Source: Pelomonas asaccharophilus_A (GTDB lineage Bacteria > Pseudomonadota > Gammaproteobacteria > Burkholderiales > Burkholderiaceae_C). Taken from it: a DNA stretch of 64,000 bases. Below are positions 26,329 through 33,902 of the stretch, in pieces. Under the pieces are notes generated by a model. The model made no database searches. It was given only the letters and a program-made list of their open reading frames with translations, and had not been told where the DNA came from. Position 1 is the first letter of the stretch; every line of letters begins with the position of its first letter. Both the position numbers and the translations under genes were made by a program. The stretch covers positions 434,001-498,000 of the forward strand of contig NZ_JAVDXV010000002.1 of NCBI RefSeq assembly GCF_031458115.1, written 5' to 3'.

Positions 26329-27728
26329 GACGCGGATTGTGTCGCCTGCACGCCGCCACCCAGCGCCTTGTACAGCGTCACGCGGTTGACCTGCTGCGCC
26401 AGACGCGCATTGATGAGGCCTTGCTCGGCACCGTACAGCGTGCGCTGCGCGTCCAGCGTGCTGAGGCGGCTGTCCAGGCCTTGCTGGAAGCGTGCCTCGG
26501 CCAGCCGCAGCGCGTCCTGCGTCTGCGCCACCAGCCGCTGCTGCGACGCGACCTGCTGGCCCAGCGTGGCGCGTGCGGCGAGCGCATCGGCCACGTCGCG
26601 GAAGGCGCCCTGGATGGCCTTCTCGTACTGCGCGACGGCGATGTCGCGGTCCACGTTGGCGATCTTCAGATTGGCGCTGTTGCGGCCGGCGTCGAAGATC
26701 GGCAGCGACACCTGCGGCATGAAGCTCCATAGGCCCGAACCGGAGCGGAACAGCCCGTCCAGCTCGCCACTGGCCGTGCCGGCGCTGGCGGTGAGGCTGA
26801 TGCGTGGGAAGAAGGCCGCGCGCGCCGCGCCGATGTTGGCGTTGGCAGCCTGCAGTGTGCGCTCGGCCTGTTGCACGTCGGGGCGGGTCAGCAGCACGTC
26901 GCTGGGCAGGCCGGCCGACAGCTCGGCCAGTTGCGTGACGGGCGCATCGGTGCCTGCGGCGGGCCATTGCGCGGCGGTCAGCGGTTGGCCCACCAGCAGC
27001 TCCAGCGCGTGGCGGTCCTGCGCGACCTGGGCGGTCAGGCTGGCCAGGTCGCTCTGCGCGGTCTCGGCGGCGATCTCGGCCTGGCGCAGATCCAGCGTGG
27101 ACGACACGCCCGCGCCTTGCAGCCGCTGCGTCAGGCGCAGGCCGTCTTGGCGGGCCAGCAGCGTCTGCTCGGCCAGGCGCAGGCGCTCCTGGTCGGCGGC
27201 CAGCGTCAGGTAGCCGCCGGCCACCTGGGCGATGAGGCTGATCTGCGCGCTGCGGCGGGCGTCGTCGGTGGCGAGGTAACGCTGCAGCGCGGCGTCGTTC
27301 AGGCTCTTGACGCGGCCGAACAGGTCCAGCTCGTAGGCGCTGACGCCCAGCGTGGTGGTGTACTGGCGGGTGATGGTGCCGCCCGGCGCGCGCGTCGCGG
27401 TCTGGCCGGCGCCGGCCGCCACGGTGGGCAGGCTGTCGGCCTGCTGCACGCCGTACTGCGCCTGCGCACGTTCGACGTTCAGCAGCGCCACGCGCAGGTC
27501 GCGGTTGTTGGCCAGCGCCTGGCTTATCAGCGTCTGCAGCTTGGGGTCGGTGAAGAACTCGCGCCAGGCGATGTCGGCCGCCTTGGCCTGCTCGCCGGTC
27601 GTTTGCGGCACGGGCCATTGCTGGGCCACGGGCGAGGCCGGGCGCTCATAGGTGGGCGCCATGCTGGCGCAGCCGGTCAGCACGAGGCTGGCAGCCAGCG
27701 CGGTGAGGCTCAGGAACTTGGAACTCAT
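26325..27728 (-). CDS. RND efflux outer-membrane factor (OprM/NodT family)
   Basis: 467-residue lipoprotein: lipobox LTGC (Cys20), then two tandem outer-membrane-efflux (TolC-like) domains with the repeat motifs typical of OprM (PTYERPASPV, LFGRVKSLNDAA, YLTLAADQERLRLAEQTL, FFPRISLTASAG, DVADALAARATL). It forms the trimeric outer-membrane tunnel of the tripartite pump. It begins one base after the pump gene stop and overlaps the TetR gene at its end. Confidence 0.94.
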   Translation of the reverse strand: MSSKFLSLTALAASLVLTGCASMAPTYERPASPVAQQWPVPQTTGEQAKAADIAWREFFTDPKLQTLISQALANNRDLRVALLNVERAQAQYGVQQADSLPTVAAGAGQTATRAPGGTITRQYTTTLGVSAYELDLFGRVKSLNDAALQRYLATDDARRSAQISLIAQVAGGYLTLAADQERLRLAEQTLLARQDGLRLTQRLQGAGVSSTLDLRQAEIAAETAQSDLASLTAQVAQDRHALELLVGQPLTAAQWPAAGTDAPVTQLAELSAGLPSDVLLTRPDVQQAERTLQAANANIGAARAAFFPRISLTASAGTASGELDGLFRSGSGLWSFMPQVSLPIFDAGRNSANLKIANVDRDIAVAQYEKAIQGAFRDVADALAARATLGQQVASQQRLVAQTQDALRLAEARFQQGLDSRLSTLDAQRTLYGAEQGLINARLAQQVNRVTLYKALGGGVQATQSAS

Positions 27729-27729
27729 G

Positions 27730-30700
27730 TCAGTGGCCCTCCAGGGCTTGGGGCGCGACCGGCAGGGCGGGCGCCTGAGAAGTGTTCTTGGCAGCGCGGT
27801 ACGGGAACCATTTCTGCACGGCGATGAAGAACACCGGCACGAAGAAGATGCCCAGGACGGTGGCGCTCAACATGCCGCCCAGCACGCCGGTGCCGATGGC
27901 GTTCTGGCTGCCCGAACCGGCGCCGGTGGCGATGGCCAGCGGCAGCACGCCCAGCGCGAAGGCCAGCGACGTCATCAGGATGGGGCGCAGCCGCAGCCGC
28001 ACGGCGTCCAGCGTCGCGGTGATGGCGTCCTTGCCTTGCTCCATCTGCTCCTTGGCGAACTCCACGATCAGGATCGCGTTCTTCGCCGACAGGCCGATGG
28101 TGGTCAGCAGGCCGACCTGGAAGTACACGTCGTTGGACAGCCCGCGCAGCGTGGCGGCCAGCAGCGCGCCGATGACGCCCAGTGGCACCACCAGCATCAC
28201 CGAGAACGGGATGCTCCAACTCTCGTACAGCGCGGCCAGGCACAGGAACACGACCAGCAGCGAGATCGCGTACAGCATGGGCGCCTGGTCGCCGGTCATG
28301 CGCTCCTGGTAGGACATGCCGGTCCAGCTGATGCCTACGCCCTTCGGCAGTTCGGCGGCGATCTGCTCCACCGCGTGCATCGCCACGCCAGAACTCTTGC
28401 CCGGCGCGGCGCCGCCCAACACTTCCACGGCGGGCAGGCCGTTGTAGCGCTCCAGGCGCGCCGGGCCTTGCTCCCAATGCGCGGTGCCGAAGGCCGAGAA
28501 CGGCACCATCTGGCCCGACGCATTGCGCACGCGCCAGGCGTTCAGGTCGTCGGGCTGCATGCGGTAGGCGGCGTCGGCCTGCATGTAGACCTTCTTCACG
28601 CGGCCGCGGTCCAGGAAGTCGTTCACATAGGCGCCGCCCCAGGCGGTGGACAGCAGCGAGTTGATGTCGGCGACCGACACACCCAGCGCGCCGGCCTTGG
28701 CGGTGTCCACGTCCAGGCGCAGCTGGGCCGCATCCTCCAGGCCGTTGGGGCGCACGGCGGACAGGTTGGGGTTCTTCGCCGCGGCGCCCAGGAACTGGTT
28801 GCGCGCGGCCATCAGCGCGTCGCGGCCGATGCCGGACTGGTCCTGCAGGTAGACGTCGAACCCGCTGGACGTGCCCAGGCCCGGCACCGACGGCGGCGCG
28901 AAGGCGAAGGCCGACGCGTCGCGGTACTGCATGAAGGTGCCCATCGCGCGGCCGGCCACGGCCTGCACGCTCTGGCCCTTGTCCTTGCGCTCGCTCCAGT
29001 CCTTCAGCTTCACGAAGCCCATGGCCATGTTCTCGCCGCGGCCGGCGAAGCTGAAGCCGATGACGGAGAACACGGATTGCACGTTGTCCTTCTCGGCGGT
29101 CAGGAAATGGTTCTCGACGCGCTGCAGCGCTTCCAGCGTGCGGCCCTGCGTGGCGCCGGACGGCAGTTGCACCTGCGTGAACAGGATGCCCTGGTCTTCA
29201 TCCGGCAGGAAGGACGTGGGCAGGCGCAGGAACAGCCAGGCCATGCCCAGCACCAGCGCGCCGTAGACCACCAGGTGGCGGCCCCAGCGGCGGATCATGC
29301 GGGCGACGACGCCCTGGTAGCCGTTCGTCGCGCTGTCGAAACGGCGGTTGAAGGCACCGAAAAACCCCTTCGTGGCGGGACCGTGGCCCGGCTTCAGCAG
29401 CGTGGCGCACAGCGCCGGTGTCAGCACCAGCGCGACGAACACCGACAACACCATGGCCGACACGATGGTGATGGAGAACTGGCGGTAGATGACGCCGGTC
29501 GAGCCGCCGAAGAAGGCCATGGGCACGAACACGGCCGACAGCACCAGCGCGATGCCCACCAGCGCGCCAGTGATCTGGCCCATGGACTTGCGCGTGGCCT
29601 CCACGGGCGACAGGCCCTCCTCGGTCATCACGCGCTCGACGTTCTCGACCACGACGATGGCGTCGTCCACCAGCAGGCCGATGGCCAGCACCAGGCCGAA
29701 CATCGTCAGCGTGTTGATGGAGAAGCCCGCCGCGGCCATGACGCCGAAGGTGCCCAGCAGCACCACCGGCACCGCGATCGTCGGGATCAGCGTCGCGCGG
29801 AAGTTCTGCAGGAACAGATACATCACCAGGAACACGAGGATGACGGCCTCGATCAGCGTCTTCACCACCTCGTGGATGGACACCTCGACGAAGGGCGTGC
29901 TGTCGTAGGCGATGACGGCCTTCATGCCCTGCGGCATGAACTGCTCCAGGCGCTTGATCTCGGCTTCCACCGCCTTGGCCGTGGCCAGCGCGTTGGCGCC
30001 GGTGGCCAGCTTCACGGCCAGGCCGGCGGCCGGGTGGCCGTTGTAGCGCGACACGGTGGCGTAGTTCTCGGCGCCCAGCTCCACGCGGGCGACGTCGCGC
30101 AGATGCACGGTGGCGCCGTCCACCTTGCTCTTCAGCACGATGTTGCGGAACTGCTCCGGCGTCTGCAGCCGGCTCTGCGCCGTCACGGTGGCGTTGAGCT
30201 GCTGACCGAGGTTGGCGGGCGCCGCGCCCAGCTGGCCGGCGGAGACCTGCGCGTTCTGTGCCTGGATGGCGGCGGACACGTCGGCCGGCGTCAGGCCGTG
30301 CTGCGTCAGCTGGTTGGGGTTCAGCCAGATGCGCATCGCGTACTGCGCGCCGAACAGCTGGGCCTCGCCCACGCCCTCCACGCGGCTCAGCGGGTCCAGC
30401 ACATTGGCGGACACGTAGTCGGCCAGGTCCACCTGCGCGAGCTTGCCGTCCTCGGACACGAAGCCCACGACCATCAGGAAGTTGGAGGTCGACTTGACCA
30501 CCTGCACGCCCTGGCGCTGCACCTCCTGCGGCAGCAGCGGCGTGGCCGACTGCAGCTTGTTCTGCACCTGCACCTGGGCGGTGTCGGGGTTGGTGCCGGC
30601 GGCGAAGGTCAGCGTGATGCTGGCGTTGCCCTGCGAGTCCGACGTGGACGACATGTAGGTCATGCCGTCTATGCCCTTGAGCTTCTGCTCGATGATCTGG

Positions 30701-30885
30701 GTGACGGTGTCCTCCAGCGTCTTGGCGGAGGCGCCGGGGTAGCTGGCGTTGATGGAGATCTGCGGCGGCGCGATGTCCGGGTACTGCGAGATGGGCAGCG
30801 TGCGGATGGACAGCGCGCCGGCCAGCATGATGACGATGGCCAGCACCCACGCGAAGATGGGGCGGTCGATGAAGAAGCGAGCCAT
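27730..30885 (-). CDS. RND multidrug efflux pump (AcrB/MexB, HAE1 family)
   Basis: 1,051-residue inner-membrane proton-drug antiporter. It has the expected twelve TM helices and two large periplasmic loops. The N-terminus MARFFIDRPIFAWVLAI is diagnostic. The proton-relay Asp pair is in IGLLVDDAIVVVENVER (about residue 405), and the C-terminal half repeats the fold (GLSAKNAILIVEFAKE). It takes drugs or solvents from the periplasm and inner leaflet and expels them through the outer-membrane factor. It is in an operon with adaptor, outer-membrane factor and TetR. Substrate range cannot be read from sequence. Confidence 0.96.
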   Translation of the reverse strand: MARFFIDRPIFAWVLAIVIMLAGALSIRTLPISQYPDIAPPQISINASYPGASAKTLEDTVTQIIEQKLKGIDGMTYMSSTSDSQGNASITLTFAAGTNPDTAQVQVQNKLQSATPLLPQEVQRQGVQVVKSTSNFLMVVGFVSEDGKLAQVDLADYVSANVLDPLSRVEGVGEAQLFGAQYAMRIWLNPNQLTQHGLTPADVSAAIQAQNAQVSAGQLGAAPANLGQQLNATVTAQSRLQTPEQFRNIVLKSKVDGATVHLRDVARVELGAENYATVSRYNGHPAAGLAVKLATGANALATAKAVEAEIKRLEQFMPQGMKAVIAYDSTPFVEVSIHEVVKTLIEAVILVFLVMYLFLQNFRATLIPTIAVPVVLLGTFGVMAAAGFSINTLTMFGLVLAIGLLVDDAIVVVENVERVMTEEGLSPVEATRKSMGQITGALVGIALVLSAVFVPMAFFGGSTGVIYRQFSITIVSAMVLSVFVALVLTPALCATLLKPGHGPATKGFFGAFNRRFDSATNGYQGVVARMIRRWGRHLVVYGALVLGMAWLFLRLPTSFLPDEDQGILFTQVQLPSGATQGRTLEALQRVENHFLTAEKDNVQSVFSVIGFSFAGRGENMAMGFVKLKDWSERKDKGQSVQAVAGRAMGTFMQYRDASAFAFAPPSVPGLGTSSGFDVYLQDQSGIGRDALMAARNQFLGAAAKNPNLSAVRPNGLEDAAQLRLDVDTAKAGALGVSVADINSLLSTAWGGAYVNDFLDRGRVKKVYMQADAAYRMQPDDLNAWRVRNASGQMVPFSAFGTAHWEQGPARLERYNGLPAVEVLGGAAPGKSSGVAMHAVEQIAAELPKGVGISWTGMSYQERMTGDQAPMLYAISLLVVFLCLAALYESWSIPFSVMLVVPLGVIGALLAATLRGLSNDVYFQVGLLTTIGLSAKNAILIVEFAKEQMEQGKDAITATLDAVRLRLRPILMTSLAFALGVLPLAIATGAGSGSQNAIGTGVLGGMLSATVLGIFFVPVFFIAVQKWFPYRAAKNTSQAPALPVAPQALEGH

Positions 30886-30900
30886 GAGATGGGCCTCCGA

Positions 30901-32121
30901 TCAGCGGGCGGCCGTGGCCGAAGCGGCGATAGCGGCAGTGGCAGTCGGCTGGGCGGCCACCACCGGCGCGCCCGGGCGCAGGCGCTGCAGGCCGTCGACG
31001 ATGAGCTGGTCGCCGGCGTTCAGGCCCGACGTCACCAGCCACTGGCCGTTGATGACCGCGCCGGTCTGCAGCTGGCGGGCCTCGGCCTTGCCGTCCTTGC
31101 CGATGACCATCGCGGTGGCGTTGCCCTTGGGGTCACGCTGCACGGCGGCCTGCGGCGCCAGGATGGCCTGGCCCTGCACGCCGCTCTGCACCTGGGCGCG
31201 CACATACATGCCCGGCAGCAGCTGGCGCTTGGGGTTGGGGAACTGCGCGCGCAGCGTCACGCTGCCGCTGGCGGGGTCCACCTGCAGTTCGCTGAACTGC
31301 AGCTTGCCCTCCTGCGCATAGGTCGTGCCGTCCTCCAGCACCAGCTTCACGCGGGCCTGGCCGGCGGCGTCGCGCTGCAGCCGGCCTTCGGCCAGGTCAC
31401 GCTGCAGGCGCAGCAGCTCGGCGCTGGTCTGCGTGACGTCCACGTAGATCGGGTCCAGCTGCTGCAGCGTGGCCATCGCGCCGGCCTGGTTGGCCGTCAC
31501 CAGCGCGCCGGGTGTCACTGCCGAGCGGCCGATGCGGCCGGCGATGGGGGCGCTGACGCGGGTGCGGTCCAGGTCGATCTGCGCGGCTCGCACGGCGGCG
31601 GTGGCGGCGGCCACGTCGGCCTGGGCCTGCTTCAGCGCGGCCTGCGTGTCGTCGCGCAGCTGCTTGGCCACGGCGTCGATGCCGGCCAGTTCGTCGTAGC
31701 GGGCGGCCTTCAGCTTGGCGGTCGTGGCGTTGGCCTCGGCCTTGGCCAGCGACGCGCGGGCGCTGTCCAGCGCGGTCTGGTAGCTGGCGGGGTCGATCTG
31801 GTACAGCAGCTGGCCGGCCTTCACGTCGCTGCCCTCGGTGAAGGTGCGCGTCTTGACGATGCCCGTCACCTGCGGCCGCACCTCGGCGTTCTGGAAGGCC
31901 ACCGTGCGGCCGGCCAGTTCCGCGCTGAGCTCCACGCGCTGCGGCTGCAGCGTGACGACGCCCACCTTGGCCGCCTGCGGCGCACCGGCCTTGCCGGCGG
32001 CGGACTGGGATTCGGCGGGGCTGCAGGCGCTCAGCGTGAACGCCGCGAGGACGGCGACCGCAACGGTCAGCAGCGTGAACGCCGGCATGCCGAGAGAGGA
32101 GCGGGAAGGGAGCTTGGGCAT
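30901..32121 (-). CDS. RND efflux periplasmic adaptor (AcrA/MexA family)
   Basis: 406-residue membrane-fusion lipoprotein with lipobox LSAC. A lipoyl/barrel-sandwich half-motif (GRTVAFQNAEVRPQVTGIV) is followed by a long alpha-hairpin (about 125-195), the second lipoyl half (LDRTRVSAPIAGRIG), beta-barrel and membrane-proximal domains, and an Ala-rich C-terminal tail. It links pump and outer-membrane factor. It is the first gene of the operon; the promoter and two TetR-type operators lie immediately upstream. Confidence 0.94.
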   Translation of the reverse strand: MPKLPSRSSLGMPAFTLLTVAVAVLAAFTLSACSPAESQSAAGKAGAPQAAKVGVVTLQPQRVELSAELAGRTVAFQNAEVRPQVTGIVKTRTFTEGSDVKAGQLLYQIDPASYQTALDSARASLAKAEANATTAKLKAARYDELAGIDAVAKQLRDDTQAALKQAQADVAAATAAVRAAQIDLDRTRVSAPIAGRIGRSAVTPGALVTANQAGAMATLQQLDPIYVDVTQTSAELLRLQRDLAEGRLQRDAAGQARVKLVLEDGTTYAQEGKLQFSELQVDPASGSVTLRAQFPNPKRQLLPGMYVRAQVQSGVQGQAILAPQAAVQRDPKGNATAMVIGKDGKAEARQLQTGAVINGQWLVTSGLNAGDQLIVDGLQRLRPGAPVVAAQPTATAAIAASATAAR

Positions 32122-32142
32122 GGAAAGCCTCGTGTTCTTTGA

Positions 32143-32160
32143 CTGAATGAGCGTTCATTC
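32143..32160. promoter_or_regulatory. TetR-type operator 1
   Basis: CTGAATGAGCGTTCATTC holds the inverted repeat GAATGA-GCGT-TCATTC-like arms (32145-32160), overlapping the operon -10 box. It shares CTGAATGA(G/C)CGTTCA with the second site 49 bases further upstream of the operon. Confidence 0.7.
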
Positions 32161-32184
32161 TATTTTTGATGAAACCAAAGGCAA
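32157..32184 (-). promoter_or_regulatory. Promoter of the RND efflux operon
   Basis: On the minus strand, TTGCCT (32184-32179) and TAGAAT (32162-32157) are spaced by 16 bases. The -10 hexamer overlaps the end of the first TetR-type inverted repeat, the arrangement expected for a repressor that blocks polymerase. It is a sequence match only. Confidence 0.5.
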
Positions 32185-32191
32185 GCAATTT

Positions 32192-32207
32192 CTGAATGAC
32201 CGTTCAG
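32192..32207. promoter_or_regulatory. TetR-type operator 2
   Basis: CTGAATGACCGTTCAG is an inverted repeat with arms CTGAA/TTCAG. It is a near copy of operator 1 and lies just upstream of the predicted -35 box of the efflux operon, between that operon and the divergent DUF4198 cluster. Confidence 0.65.
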
Positions 32208-32337
32208 TTCCGTGGGGTCATTGCGGGCGGACCGTGACAAGCGGTACGGATGGTGAACAAGGAGGCCCTGACGCCAGCGCGCAGAAGCGCCGCCACCCGG
32301 CGTGGAGGGCGCGTCGACCGCATATCCCTACGCTTTA

Positions 32338-32369
32338 TGAGAATGATTCGCAAATGAAAGTAATTCGCA
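32338..32369. promoter_or_regulatory. Tandem Fur-like sites upstream of the TonB cluster
   Basis: Two related 15-mers, TGAGAATGATTCGCA (32338-32352) and TGAAAGTAATTCGCA (32355-32369), resemble the 7-1-7 Fur consensus, the first more strongly. A TATAGT hexamer follows at 32372-32377 and could be the -10 box of the DUF4198 operon, whose ATG is at 32408. Iron repression of the uptake cluster is the inference. Between 32208 and 32337 nothing gene-like is seen. Confidence 0.6.
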
Positions 32370-32407
32370 TCTATAGTCCGCCGCCACTGTTCATCCCTTG
32401 CAACACC

Positions 32408-33211
32408 ATGTCCTTGCTCCGGCCCCAAAAGCTCGCCGTGTGGCTGACCCCGCTGCTGCTCAGCGCGGGCACCCAGGCCCATTCGCCCTATCTCAAGCCC
32501 AACAGCTTCAACACCGAGGAGCAGCGCAAGCATGTGACGGTGGAGGCCTCGTTCGCCGAAGGCGACCTGCGCCCCGACGTGGCAATGCGCTCCGACGCCT
32601 TCCACCTGATCGGCCCGGACGGCAAGAAGCTGCCGCTGACGCCGGCCGCCGTGCTGAAGGACGCGAGTTATCTCGAGGTGCCGCTGGCCGCCGGCAATGG
32701 CACCTACCTGGTCTCGTCCGGCGTGCGCAAGGGCCGCTTGGCCAAGGGCGTGCTGCGCGGCGGCAAGGTGCACTTCGCCGAGCGCAAGGACGACGTGCAG
32801 GCGGGCGACCAGCCCATCGAGGTGCAGAGCATCACGCGCGCCGACGTCTACGTGACGCGCGGCAAGCCCAGCGCGTCGGTGGACTTCGAGGCCGAAGGCG
32901 TCGAGATCTACCCGGTCACCAAGCCCTACGACCTCTATGCCGGCGAGACCGTCACGGTGCGCGTGCGTGAGAACCGCAAGCCCCTGGCCGGCGAGACGGT
33001 GACTGTCATCACCGACGGCCAGAACTACGCCCGTCAGAAGCAGGCCGAGCAGGACTTCAGCACCAACGCCGCCGGCGAGGTCAGCTTCAAGCCCAAGACC
33101 GCGGGCCTGTACTTGCTGCAGGTGCGCGTGCGCCGCGCGTCCCCCGACAACCCCGCGCTGTGGCTCAGCAACACCGCCACGCTCACCATCGAAGTCCAGC
33201 CCCAGCCATGA
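32408..33211 (+). CDS. DUF4198 periplasmic protein
   Basis: 267-residue exported protein: a signal peptide (about 1-23), mature start near AHSPYLKPNSF, then the DUF4198 beta-rich domain with KPYDLYAGETVTVRVRENRKPLAGETVTV and a C-terminal GEVSFKPKTAGLYLLQVR. DUF4198 proteins occur beside TonB receptors and Ni/Co transporters and are suspected periplasmic metal-uptake helpers. It is first in a cluster with an EF-hand protein (ATGA overlap) and a TonB receptor, behind Fur-like sites. Function is inferred from context. Confidence 0.85.
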   Translation: MSLLRPQKLAVWLTPLLLSAGTQAHSPYLKPNSFNTEEQRKHVTVEASFAEGDLRPDVAMRSDAFHLIGPDGKKLPLTPAAVLKDASYLEVPLAAGNGTYLVSSGVRKGRLAKGVLRGGKVHFAERKDDVQAGDQPIEVQSITRADVYVTRGKPSASVDFEAEGVEIYPVTKPYDLYAGETVTVRVRENRKPLAGETVTVITDGQNYARQKQAEQDFSTNAAGEVSFKPKTAGLYLLQVRVRRASPDNPALWLSNTATLTIEVQPQP

Positions 33212-33711
33212 ACACCGCCGCCGCCATGAAGCACAGCCTCCTCGCCACCCTGTTGACCCTGGCCGCACTGCCGGCCGTGGCCGCCTCGCATTCCTCCACC
33301 ACGTTCATGACCGAGCAGGACATCAACGGCGATGGCAAGGTTTCGCTTGCCGAATTCAAGCTGGGCCGCCAGGTCGAGTTCGTGCGCATCGACTTCAACG
33401 CCGACGGCCAGCTGAGCGAGGCCGAGTACCTGGGCGAGTTCGAGGGCCGGCTGATGGCACGCATCAGCAAGACCGCCGACCCCGAGAAGCGCAAGGAAGA
33501 GCTGCAGCGCCAGATGCGCCAGGCCAAGGTGCGCTTCGGCGTGCTGGATGCCGACAAGAACGGCAGCATCAGCCTGGAGGAGTTTCAGGCCACGGGCCTG
33601 CGCATGTTCAAGCTGCACGATCGCAACGAGGACAGCACCGTCGACGAGGCCGACGTGAAGATCGCCGAGGACGAGCGCAAGGCCGGCAAGACCGGCTTCG
33701 TCTCGCCCTGA
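33208..33711 (+). CDS. Exported EF-hand calcium-binding-type protein
   Basis: 167 residues with a signal peptide (about 7-26). EF-hand loops are seen at 38-49 (DINGDGKVSLAE), 62-73 (DFNADGQLSEAE) and 114-125 (DADKNGSISLEE); a fourth, degenerate loop is at 138-149 (DRNEDSTVDEAD, ending in Asp). A charged helix separates the two pairs. It probably binds Ca2+ in the periplasm. The ATG overlaps the DUF4198 stop, so the two are translationally coupled, and the TonB receptor starts 191 bases downstream. Its role in uptake is not established. Confidence 0.87.
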   Translation: MNTAAAMKHSLLATLLTLAALPAVAASHSSTTFMTEQDINGDGKVSLAEFKLGRQVEFVRIDFNADGQLSEAEYLGEFEGRLMARISKTADPEKRKEELQRQMRQAKVRFGVLDADKNGSISLEEFQATGLRMFKLHDRNEDSTVDEADVKIAEDERKAGKTGFVSP

Positions 33712-33902
33712 GTTCGCGTCGCCGCAGCGGCTGACTGCCGCCGCCGGCGCGAATCTCCAGAAACACCCCTGACATCAGCCGACCCGGCCGGGCCGGCTGC
33801 ATGGCCGCGCTCGCCCCGAAGGCGACGCTGCCGCACGATTCCCCAGCCAGCCATCGCGAACCTTGCGAAGCCAGCCAACGGGCCTACCCACAAGGTTTCG
33901 CA

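Noticed and set aside
27652..32142. Very long open frame on the plus strand (about 1,500 codons) opposite the RND operon
   Set aside because: It is the GC-rich complement of three well-supported efflux genes. It has no family motifs, and its composition follows the shadow-frame pattern. The similar 1,230-codon frame at 59119-62811 (minus) opposite the tricorn-like peptidase was rejected for the same reason.
32338..33902. FecI/FecR-type sigma and anti-sigma partner for the STN receptor
   Set aside because: No sigma-70 ECF or FecR-like gene is present around the receptor, so signalling can only be proposed to a distant partner.
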